Shown: positions 1 to 5,105 of the stretch, in pieces
Layout of the letters: the number at the start of each line of letters is the position of its first letter
Position numbering within the stretch: the stretch's first letter is position 1
NCBI GenBank assembly: GCA_019136935.1
Contig: JAGVTI010000077.1
Coordinates: forward strand, 1-6,134
Length of the DNA stretch: 6,134 nucleotides
DNA from: Deltaproteobacteria bacterium
GTDB lineage: Bacteria; Desulfobacterota; Syntrophia; Syntrophales; JAAYKM01
Reading direction: 5' to 3'
Notes under the pieces: generated by a model
Databases searched by the model: none
What the model saw: the letters and a program-made list of their open reading frames with translations, nothing else
What the model was told of the DNA's origin: nothing
Translations under genes and position numbers: made by a program

Positions 1-15
1 GAAATGTGACATTTC
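1..15. repeat. Perfect 7-bp inverted repeat at the window edge
   Basis: The window opens with GAAATGT-G-ACATTTC, a perfect dyad of two 7-base arms around one central base. A one-base centre cannot form an RNA hairpin with all pairs, so a protein-binding operator is more likely than a terminator. There is no T-run after it. A second small palindrome, AACATGTT, lies at 24-31. The gene it would control, if any, could be outside the window. Confidence 0.4.
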
Positions 16-115
16 AACCCATGAACATGTTTTCCCCCTAACATAAACCCCGCCGGGTGTCAAATTTGCCCCGTTAAATATTTTTTCACAGGGGATATTC
101 AAATTTTCTTGATTG

Positions 116-121
116 TAGAAT
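116..121 (+). promoter_or_regulatory. Possible -10 element for the HU gene
   Basis: TAGAAT matches the sigma70 -10 consensus at 5 of 6 positions and lies in an AT-rich context. No good -35 hexamer is present 16-18 bases upstream, so the call is weak. If it is used, the HU mRNA would have a leader of about 225 bases containing the inverted repeats at 141-165. Confidence 0.22.
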
Positions 122-140
122 CCCTTTGTGGTAGCGATAC

Positions 141-165
141 AACAACGTATGTTGTTTCAAGAAAC
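141..165. repeat. Overlapping inverted repeats, possible operator
   Basis: Two dyads overlap here. AACAAC-GTAT-GTTGTT (141-156) is a perfect 6-bp inverted repeat, and GTTTC-AA-GAAAC (154-158 with 161-165) is a perfect 5-bp one. They lie about 190-210 bases upstream of the HU start codon. Overlapping dyads of this size fit a regulator binding site, but no specific family motif is recognised and chance occurrence in AT-rich DNA is possible. Confidence 0.3.
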
Positions 166-353
166 TTTCCTTTCGCCAGTTCGCAAAGATCGTCTCTTAA
201 GATTTTAGGTACTATGCGGTCCGATTGCAGTTTAAGATTAAAAATTTTGTCGAAGAACAAAAAGTGCGGCCAGATGCAATTTACTGGAAAGGAGCGTTGT
301 TTTCAGATTGATTGCTGGACATCATTAAAACCAATGAAAGGGGGCATGTAGGG

Positions 354-626
354 ATGACAAAGGCAGATCTGGTATCAGTCATGGCGGAGGAAACAGGAAT
401 TACCAAAGCCGCAGCGGCGGACGCCCTGGAAGTGTTCATGGCGACGGTAGCTCAGGAGCTGAAGAAAAACGGGAAGTTCGGTCTGGTCGGGTTTGGTTCG
501 TTCAGCGTTGTAAAGAGAAAGGCGAGAACCGGAATTAACCCGCAGACTAAGAAATCGATCAAAATTCCCGCGAAGAGGGTCGTCAAGTTCAGGCCTGGGA
601 AGCAATTATCCGATAAGGTGAAATAA
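354..626 (+). CDS. hup: HU-family DNA-binding protein
   Basis: This is a 90-residue histone-like protein that bends and wraps DNA in the nucleoid as a dimer. The N-terminal two-helix dimerisation region (about residues 3-40) is followed by the family core GFGSF (46-50) and the DNA-binding beta arm with TGINPQT (59-65), which includes the intercalating proline P63. The C-terminal segment KFRPGKQL (78-85) is typical of the family, and the length matches. The ATG at 354 was chosen because an AAAGGGGG stretch lies at 338-345 and the protein then starts in the usual way with MTKADL; an in-frame TTG at 312 would add 14 residues not typical of HU. An oddity is isoleucine at 61, where Arg is usual, and KK in place of TG-type residues after NPQT. 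The gene appears monocistronic, ending at a strong terminator. It looks more like HU than either IHF subunit. Confidence 0.95.
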   Translation: MTKADLVSVMAEETGITKAAAADALEVFMATVAQELKKNGKFGLVGFGSFSVVKRKARTGINPQTKKSIKIPAKRVVKFRPGKQLSDKVK

Positions 627-640
627 AAAACGCGGGTTGG

Positions 641-678
641 AAAAAGCCTCCGGTGATGAATGACCGGAGGCTTTTTTT
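641..678 (+). terminator. Strong intrinsic terminator after HU (bidirectional)
   Basis: A perfect 14-bp stem pairs 641-654 (AAAAAGCCTCCGGT) with 663-676 (ACCGGAGGCTTTTT) around an 8-base loop, and ends in seven T residues (672-678). The A-run on the left arm gives a T-run on the opposite strand, so it can work both ways. It lies 15 bases after the HU stop codon and insulates the next gene. Confidence 0.95.
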
Positions 679-761
679 ATGGCTGTGACGGACAGGCGCT
701 TTCGCAGAGCATGGGCGCTTGTCAGCGGGTCCCGTTGTTTTCTTCTTTGAAAGGACAAAAG

Positions 762-1413
762 ATGGAAGCGGTTGTCTTGGGAAACGTGACCCTGGATATT
801 CTCTGTTATTACGTCGAAGACGTTCCCCGTCATGATTCCGTTCCCTTCGGCAAGGTTGTGATCGGCCCCGGGGGATGCGGATCCAACGTGGCGATGGGTT
901 TGAGTGCCCTGGGTGTTTCGACGGCCCTGGTGGCGAAAATCGCGTCGGGAGAGGTGTTTTCCCTGGTCGAGCCGCATTGGCGAAGGGCTGGGCTCGATAC
1001 GCGCTATGTCGCCGTCGAGAAAAACGCTGATCCGGCCGTGAGTGTCGGCCTGGTGGACCGGTGTGCCCAGCCGCGGTTCATCCATACACCGGGGGCCAAT
1101 GCGGGCTTGACCGTAGATGATCTCGATCCGGCGGCGCTTGCGCAGCAGGGAGCGCGTTTTCTGCATATCGGCGGTCGTCAAGCTCGGTGAGAAGGGCTGC
1201 CGGCTGGAGAGCCGCGCTTTCAGCACAACGGTTCCGACCGAACCCCGGAATGCCGTCGATACGACAGGCGCGGGGGACGCCTTTGCCGCAGGTTTCATCG
1301 CCGCGATTCTGGAGGGCTCCGATTCCCGGGAAGCCTGCCTGGCAGGTCACCGGGCCTCAGCCAGGATTGTTTCAACTTTCGGCGCCGTCGCGGGTTGGTA
1401 TGAACCGTCCTGA
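762..1413 (+). pseudogene. Broken PfkB/ribokinase-family sugar kinase
   Basis: This is the remnant of an ATP-dependent carbohydrate or nucleoside kinase. The first part (762-about 1175) starts at an ATG 6 bases after AAAGGA and encodes about 138 residues, with the N-terminal PfkB signature GPGGCGSNVAMGLSALG; it ends at LHIGG and then hits a TGA at 1188-1190. The second part, in the +1 frame (about 1171-1413), resumes with AVVKLGEKG and carries the C-terminal signature DTTGAGDAFAAGF, whose GAGD aspartate (codon 1276-1278) is the family's catalytic base. Joined, they give about 217 residues, whereas the family is usually 300-330, so roughly 100 central residues (the strands and helices between the lid region and the VVKLG strand) are gone. 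The distal half has no start or ribosome binding site of its own. The simplest reading is an internal deletion with a frameshift at about 1170-1178; an assembly error is the main alternative. The substrate cannot be assigned. Confidence 0.85.
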
Positions 1414-1500
1414 TCGGACGATTTTCCCATGGTTGTAATGAGCAGGAGTGGTTCCGGAAAAATCCGTTGCCGGCTCTTCTCGGGCGGACGTTTTGTATGA

Positions 1501-1535
1501 GGGGATTCCGGGATCGGTCCCGGATTGACATCCCC
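1501..1535. repeat. Imperfect inverted repeat around the trpS -35
   Basis: An inner dyad TCCGGGA-TCGG-TCCCGGA (1507-1513 with 1518-1524) is extended by an outer dyad GGGGAT/ATCCCC (1501-1506 with 1530-1535). Together they make a 13-bp stem with a 4-base loop and a 5-base bulge, TTGAC (1525-1529), which is most of the trpS -35 hexamer. It may be an operator. Alternatively it is an RNA hairpin acting on read-through from the kinase remnant, with the T-rich stretch at 1541-1548 downstream. Confidence 0.5.
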
Positions 1536-1553
1536 GACCGATTTTGTTATAGC
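1525..1553 (+). promoter_or_regulatory. Sigma70-type promoter for trpS-scpA-scpB-rluB
   Basis: A consensus -35 TTGACA (1525-1530) is separated by exactly 17 bases from TATAGC (1548-1553), a 4 of 6 match to the -10. The start of transcription would be near 1560, giving a leader of about 70 bases before trpS. No T-box or other tRNA-sensing leader structure is evident in that short leader. Confidence 0.75.
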
Positions 1554-1617
1554 TGCCCGAACTTTGCGAGACATTTCCATTTTTCCCGGTTGAAATGCCC
1601 GGTAATCGATATTTGAC

Positions 1618-1624
1618 GAAGGAG
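1618..1624 (+). promoter_or_regulatory. Ribosome binding site fixing the GTG start of trpS
   Basis: GAAGGAG is a good match to the anti-Shine-Dalgarno complement and lies 8 bases before the GTG at 1633. It decides the non-ATG start, since no nearby ATG has an equal site. Confidence 0.85.
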
Positions 1625-1632
1625 TTCTTCAG

Positions 1633-2619
1633 GTGATAAAAAGAATACTAAGCGGGATGAGGCCCACGGGAAAGCTGCACCTGGGCAATTTACAGGGGGC
1701 CCTGAAAAACTGGGTGGATCTCCAGAACGACGGCTGCCACGACTGTTTTTATTTTGTCGCCGACTGGCATGCCTTGACCAGCGATTACAGCACACCGGAC
1801 CAGATCCGGGAAAATTCCCTCGATATGGTCATCGACTGGTTGAGTGTCGGCCTCGATCCGGAAAAGAGCACCCTTTTCGTTCAGTCGGCCGTCAAGGAAC
1901 ATGCCGAACTTTACCTTCTTTTGGGAATGATCACCCCCCTGTCGTGGCTGGAGCGAAATCCCACCTACAAGGAAATGAGGGAGGAACTGACCGGGAAGGA
2001 TCTGTCGACCTACGGTTTTCTCGGCTACCCGGTTCTGCAGGCGGCGGATATCATCATTTACAAGGGACAGGGGGTGCCCGTCGGCGTCGACCAGTTGCCC
2101 CACGTGGAGTTGACCCGCGAAATCGCCCGGCGCTTCAATTTTCTTTACAGGGAAATCTTCCCTGTGCCGGACCCGCTGCTGACGGAAGTGCCGAAACTCC
2201 TGGGGATCGACGGGCGGAAGATGAGCAAATCCTACGGCAATTCGATCTACATCTGCGACGAGGGGGACGAATTGAAAACGAAAGTGTCTTCCATGTTCAC
2301 GGATCCCCAGCGGATGCGCCGCAAGGATCCCGGCAACCCCGATATCTGCAATGTTTACAGCTTCCATCAGCTCTACACGGAGGAAGGCGAAGTCGCCCAG
2401 ATCGCCGTAGACTGCCGGACGGCCGGCATCGGCTGCACGGACTGCAAAAAACGCCTTTACGAGCGGATGCTCCTGGCCATGTCCCCGATACACGAACGAC
2501 GGAATCATTTCTGCAGCCATCTGGACGATGTCAGGGAAATCATCGAGCGCGGAAACCGGAAAGCGGCCGCCGTGGCGAAGGCGACGATGGAGGAAGTCCG
2601 GGACGCCGTGAAGATTTGA
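1633..2619 (+). CDS. trpS: Tryptophanyl-tRNA synthetase
   Basis: This class I cytoplasmic aminoacyl-tRNA synthetase of 328 residues charges tRNA(Trp) with tryptophan using ATP. The ATP-binding HIGH-type motif is HLGN (16-19), inside the family's N-terminal GMRPTGKLHLGN. The second signature is KMSKS (196-200). The segment GVPVGVDQLPHVELTREIA between them is typical of TrpRS. Four cysteines at 239, 261, 268 and 271 (C-x21-C-x6-C-x2-C) resemble the [4Fe-4S] motif known from Thermotoga maritima TrpRS, where the cluster lies in the anticodon-binding part. The start is a GTG, chosen because GAAGGAG (1618-1624) sits 8 bases upstream and the protein then begins in the usual way. The length is normal for a complete bacterial TrpRS. 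It is the first gene of the block after the promoter at 1525-1553. Confidence 0.97.
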   Translation: MIKRILSGMRPTGKLHLGNLQGALKNWVDLQNDGCHDCFYFVADWHALTSDYSTPDQIRENSLDMVIDWLSVGLDPEKSTLFVQSAVKEHAELYLLLGMITPLSWLERNPTYKEMREELTGKDLSTYGFLGYPVLQAADIIIYKGQGVPVGVDQLPHVELTREIARRFNFLYREIFPVPDPLLTEVPKLLGIDGRKMSKSYGNSIYICDEGDELKTKVSSMFTDPQRMRRKDPGNPDICNVYSFHQLYTEEGEVAQIAVDCRTAGIGCTDCKKRLYERMLLAMSPIHERRNHFCSHLDDVREIIERGNRKAAAVAKATMEEVRDAVKI

Positions 2620-2682
2620 AGCCGCCGACAGCAGCGCATCACGGGAGATCAACCGAAGACCTTCGTCATTGGCCAGTTGCCT

Positions 2683-3405
2683 ATGGACTATGAATTCAAG
2701 CTCGACCAGTTTGAGGGCCCGCTGGATCTGCTGCTGTTTCTGATCCGGAAAAACAAGATCGATATTTACGATATTCCGATTGCCCTCATCACGGAGCAGT
2801 ATCTGAAGTACCTGGAAATCATCCGGTCCCTGAATCTCGATGAGGCAGGAGAGTACCTGGTTCTGGCGTCCACTCTGATTCACATCAAGTCGCGGATGCT
2901 CCTGCCCGTTCCCGAAGAGGCGGAGACGGAGGAAGGGGAGGGGGATCCCCGGGAGGAACTGGTCCGGCAGCTCCTGGAATACCAGGTGTTCAAGGAAGCG
3001 GCTTCGGCCCTGGAAACCAGGCCCGTTCTGGAGCGGGACGTGTTCAGGAGGGGCTCCCACGAGGGGGACGTGGAGGGGACGCCGGAGGACGAAGCCCTGG
3101 TCGAAGCGGGGATTTTCGATCTCGTTGCGGCCCTGGAGAGGGTGATCGCCGCCTCCGGGAGCAGGGAGCTCCTGGAAATCGACCTGGAGAAAATTTCCCT
3201 GGCCGACCGGATCAATGAAATCATGGAGATTCTCGCAAAAAACAAGAGTCTCACGTTTCATGAGCTCCTGGGCGAGGCGTCCAGTAAAAGGCAGATCATC
3301 TACACGTTCCTGGCCGTCCTGGATCTGGTCAAGCTGCGGATGGTCCGGGCATTTCAGAATGAATCGTCCGGTATCATCCGGATATTTCTCGCGGTGGAGG
3401 AGTGA
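2683..3405 (+). CDS. scpA: Segregation and condensation protein A (kleisin)
   Basis: ScpA is the kleisin subunit that bridges the SMC heads and binds ScpB in the bacterial condensin, which compacts and helps segregate the chromosome. The 240-residue protein begins with the hallmark FEGPLDLLLFLIRKNKIDIYD (10-30) and continues with ITEQYLKYLE and the helical stretch LASTLIHIKSRMLLP (61-75). An acidic linker (about 78-92) leads to a middle region, and the C-terminal winged-helix domain (about 180-240) contains TFLAVLDLVKLRMVRAFQ. The length is normal. The ATG at 2683 gives a typical N-terminus; a TTG two codons upstream (2677) is the alternative. No Shine-Dalgarno sequence precedes either, and the nearest purine-rich stretch (GGGAGA at 2643-2648) is too far away. 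The frame is the same as that of trpS and is open all the way back to the trpS stop, 63 bases upstream. Confidence 0.95.
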   Translation: MDYEFKLDQFEGPLDLLLFLIRKNKIDIYDIPIALITEQYLKYLEIIRSLNLDEAGEYLVLASTLIHIKSRMLLPVPEEAETEEGEGDPREELVRQLLEYQVFKEAASALETRPVLERDVFRRGSHEGDVEGTPEDEALVEAGIFDLVAALERVIAASGSRELLEIDLEKISLADRINEIMEILAKNKSLTFHELLGEASSKRQIIYTFLAVLDLVKLRMVRAFQNESSGIIRIFLAVEE

Positions 3406-3445
3406 TGCCGGACCGGCAGACGGTTTGGCCCGGAGGAACTGAACC

Positions 3446-3967
3446 ATGGAAGGACTGAAGGCCGTTGTAGAAGCCCTGATATTTGCGTCGGAGTCGCCGC
3501 TGAACGTCGATAAAATGGCCGATGTGCTGGAGGACGTGGATAGAAAGGATATCCGGGACGTCCTGTCGCAGCTTGTCGAGGAATACCGCCGTGAAACGAG
3601 AGGCTTCTGGATCGTTGAAGTGGCCGGCGGGTATCACTTCCGGACGAAAAACGAGTGGAGTCCCTGGATCAAGAAAATGAAAAGAGGAAAACCGTCCACG
3701 CTGACGCCGGCCGTCATGGAAACCCTGGCCGTCATCGCCTACCGGCAACCGGTCCTCAAGGCGGAGATCGACAAGGTCAGGGGCGTCGATACGGGGGGGG
3801 CCATTAAAAAGCTCCTGGAGAAGAAACTCGTGCGCATCGTCGGTCGGAAAGACGTTCCCGGGAAACCCATCATCTATGGGACCACCCAGCGGTTTCTCGA
3901 GGTCTTCAATCTCAGGGATCTCTCGGAGTTGCCGACTCTCCGGGAATTGAAAGAGTTACAGGAATAG
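3446..3967 (+). CDS. scpB: Segregation and condensation protein B
   Basis: ScpB is the dimeric winged-helix partner that binds ScpA in the SMC-ScpAB condensin. The 173-residue protein has the expected two winged-helix domains: the first (about 1-75) starts with VVEALIFASESPL, and the second (about 85-150) contains the family's most conserved stretch, ETLAVIAYRQPVLKAEID (92-109), then RGVDTGGAIKKLLEK and IVGRKDVPGKPIIYGTT (131-147). The start ATG is 9 bases after GGAGG (3432-3436). It lies 40 bases after scpA and 3 bases before rluB, so the three are almost certainly co-transcribed. Confidence 0.95.
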   Translation: MEGLKAVVEALIFASESPLNVDKMADVLEDVDRKDIRDVLSQLVEEYRRETRGFWIVEVAGGYHFRTKNEWSPWIKKMKRGKPSTLTPAVMETLAVIAYRQPVLKAEIDKVRGVDTGGAIKKLLEKKLVRIVGRKDVPGKPIIYGTTQRFLEVFNLRDLSELPTLRELKELQE

Positions 3968-3970
3968 GCG

Positions 3971-4732
3971 ATGGAAGAACGTCTTCAGAAAATCGTATCC
4001 CGCTACGGCCATGTTTCGCGGCGGGCGGCGGAAACCATGATCGGCGAGGGCAGGGTCAGCGTCAACGGCGAGATCGTCTCACGGATGGGGACCAAGGCCG
4101 ATCCGGCGAGGGATGCCATCCGCCTGGACGGGAAACTGATTTCTTCCGAGTCGACGCCGGTATACCTTCTTCTGTACAAACCCCGGGGGTATGTCACCAC
4201 TCTCAGGGATCCCCAGAACAGGCCCGTCGTTACGGATCTGGTGAAGGGGCAAGGGGAAAGGCTTTTCCCCGTGGGGCGCCTCGACTACGACTCCGAAGGC
4301 CTTCTGCTGATGACCAACGACGGCGTATTCGCCCAGAAAATCCAGCACCCGAGGTACGGTGTTCCCAAAAGGTATCGCGTGAGGATCGAGGGCCACCTGA
4401 CGGCGGATGAAATTCAACGCTTGAAGAAAGGGGTCCGGTTCGAGGATGGTTTTTTCCAGCCCCGGGATCTTCGCATCGAAAAACGGAACGACAAGAGCCT
4501 CTGGGTTTCCCTGAGTATTTCGGAGGGGAAAAACCGGATGATCCGCAAAGGCTTCGCCGCCCTGCGCCATGACGTCGAACGGCTGGTGCGCGTTGCCATT
4601 GGGGATGTTGGGTTGGGCGAGCTCAAACGGGGCATGTACCGGCATCTGACGAAACAGGAAATCGAATCCCTGCTGGCCTATTCATCTCAGGGGGGGCAAA
4701 CCGTTCGGCCGCCGAAAGGCCCGACGTCGTGA
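3971..4732 (+). CDS. rluB: 23S rRNA pseudouridine synthase, RluB/RsuA family
   Basis: This enzyme isomerises a specific uridine to pseudouridine in 23S rRNA; E. coli RluB acts at U2605, and that target is inferred here from the family. The 253-residue protein has an N-terminal S4 RNA-binding domain (about 1-60, with RLQKIVSRYGHVSRRAAE and VSVNGEIV). A linker leads to KPRGYVTT (70-77), then the catalytic motif GRLDYDSEGLLLMTNDG with the nucleophilic aspartate D105. The later EGKNRMIRKGF and RLVRVAIGDVGLGEL (205-219) are also family landmarks. The ATG is 3 bases after the scpB stop, with AGGA about 8 bases upstream, implying translational coupling. RsuA or RluE-type specificity cannot be ruled out from sequence alone, but the scpAB-linked position is where RluB-type genes are usually found. 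Confidence 0.9.
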   Translation: MEERLQKIVSRYGHVSRRAAETMIGEGRVSVNGEIVSRMGTKADPARDAIRLDGKLISSESTPVYLLLYKPRGYVTTLRDPQNRPVVTDLVKGQGERLFPVGRLDYDSEGLLLMTNDGVFAQKIQHPRYGVPKRYRVRIEGHLTADEIQRLKKGVRFEDGFFQPRDLRIEKRNDKSLWVSLSISEGKNRMIRKGFAALRHDVERLVRVAIGDVGLGELKRGMYRHLTKQEIESLLAYSSQGGQTVRPPKGPTS

Positions 4733-4741
4733 TTTCCCGTT

Positions 4742-4760
4742 GATATCCTTGATATCTTTT
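4742..4760 (+). terminator. Weak terminator candidate after rluB
   Basis: GATATC (4742-4747) and GATATC (4751-4756) form a 6-bp stem around CTT, followed by TTTT (4757-4760), 9 bases after the rluB stop. The stem is short and AT-rich, so termination would be inefficient. The same bases can be read as a direct repeat of TTGATATC. Confidence 0.3.
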
Positions 4761-4795
4761 GTGCGGGGATGTGGTGATTCAAGGACGGAAGAGTC

Positions 4796-4825
4796 TTGAC
4801 AGGTTTGGTGCTCCATCGGTAAGAT
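4796..4825 (+). promoter_or_regulatory. Sigma70-type promoter P1
   Basis: A consensus TTGACA (4796-4801) is followed after 18 bases by TAAGAT (4820-4825), a 4 of 6 match to the -10. Transcription would start near 4832, about 275 bases before the IHF-like start codon. It would either give that gene a long leader or produce a short RNA ending at the hairpin at 4879-4930. Confidence 0.55.
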
Positions 4826-4878
4826 GCCGGAAATAGAAGAAAATTGAATTCATCGCTTCCGCATTCCGCCGTAAAATA

Positions 4879-4930
4879 AACGGTCCGTTTCTTTCACCGG
4901 TTGTGCCGAAACGGATCGTTCCTTGGTTTT
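4879..4930. terminator. 13-bp hairpin between promoters, possible terminator
   Basis: AACGGTCCGTTTC (4879-4891) pairs with GAAACGGATCGTT (4908-4920) over 13 positions, with one G-U pair, around a 16-base loop that can form a small inner stem. On the plus strand the stem is followed by CCTTGGTTTT, an imperfect T-run. On the minus strand it is followed directly by TATTTTAC, a better one, although no minus-strand gene precedes it. It may end a short transcript from P1 or be a structured leader element. Confidence 0.45.
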
Positions 4931-4987
4931 ATAGAAGAGAAATACGCGCTGATCGGTAATAAAAGCGGGGTAAAAAGGAAATTTGTC

Positions 4988-5016
4988 TTGACAATCGACC
5001 GAAAAATCAATATTAG
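4988..5016 (+). promoter_or_regulatory. Sigma70-type promoter P2 for the IHF-like gene
   Basis: TTGACA (4988-4993), 17-base spacer, TATTAG (5011-5016; 4 of 6 match). The start site would be near 5023, giving a leader of about 80 bases. With consensus -35 and ideal spacing this is probably the main promoter of the gene at 5106. Confidence 0.75.
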
Positions 5017-5030
5017 TCGGCAAAAAAATA

Positions 5031-5069
5031 ATGTTATTACCAGATGTTATTAAAAGATGTTGTTCTATC
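5031..5069 (+). repeat. Three tandem 13-bp repeats in the P2 leader
   Basis: The units ATGTTATTACCAG (5031-5043), ATGTTATTAAAAG (5044-5056) and ATGTTGTTCTATC (5057-5069) are in direct register. The first two match at 11 of 13 bases, and the third keeps the ATGTT-TT core. They begin about 8 bases after the expected P2 start site, a good place for a repressor or autoregulatory site. The function is unknown. Confidence 0.6.
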
Positions 5070-5105
5070 GCGGATAAGTAGAGCACGCTGTACCGAGGAG
5101 GAAGT

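Larger units (their letters stand above)
1..353. other. AT-rich non-coding leader upstream of the HU gene
   Basis: This 353-base stretch has no gene I can support. It is much richer in A and T than the coding DNA downstream, as expected for a promoter region of a highly expressed nucleoid protein. It contains several short inverted repeats (entered separately) and one -10-like hexamer. The only sizeable reading frame, starting at a TTG at 109, has no ribosome binding site and an unremarkable low-complexity composition, and it runs up to the HU start. I see no tRNA, riboswitch or terminator in it. Confidence 0.6.
4733..5105 (+). other. Regulatory intergenic region before the IHF-like gene
   Basis: This 373-base stretch holds no supported protein gene. 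It contains a weak terminator-like hairpin after rluB, two sigma70-type promoters (4796-4825 and 4988-5016), a 13-bp hairpin between them, and three tandem 13-bp repeats just downstream of the second promoter. Each is entered separately. A minus-strand frame that overlaps it runs into the IHF-like gene and has no family features. Confidence 0.6.

Noticed and set aside
35..63. Minus-strand promoter with TTGACA at 63-58
   Set aside because: The hexamer 17 bases on is TAGGGG, a poor -10, and the better TATGTT is only 12 bases away.
109..351. 80-residue plus-strand frame upstream of HU
   Set aside because: It starts with TTG without a ribosome binding site, shows no recognisable family feature, and occupies a typical AT-rich leader.
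660..761. Upstream start of the kinase at 660
   Set aside because: That ATG lies inside the terminator loop and would add 34 residues unlike the family. The ATG at 762 has a proper ribosome binding site.
606..1298. 230-residue minus-strand frame opposite the kinase remnant
   Set aside because: It runs through the HU terminator and the opposite strand of recognisable kinase sequence, and has no domain signature.
1406..1425. Terminator after the kinase remnant (CGTCC/GGACG stem then ATTTT)
   Set aside because: The stem is only 5 bp and the T-run is short. It is too weak to call.
1414..1500. Remnant of another gene between the kinase and trpS
   Set aside because: Related genomes may have further genes here, but no frame in this stretch shows a recognisable protein piece; only a 23-codon frame from 1430 exists.
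1690..3447. 585-residue minus-strand open frame opposite trpS and scpA
   Set aside because: It is the antisense shadow of two clear genes. Long antisense frames are common in GC-rich coding DNA, and its translation has no recognisable motif.
5005..5017. IHF binding site overlapping the P2 -10 (AATCAA)
   Set aside because: The first half matches the consensus WATCAA, but the required TTR after four bases is AGT, so the site is incomplete.
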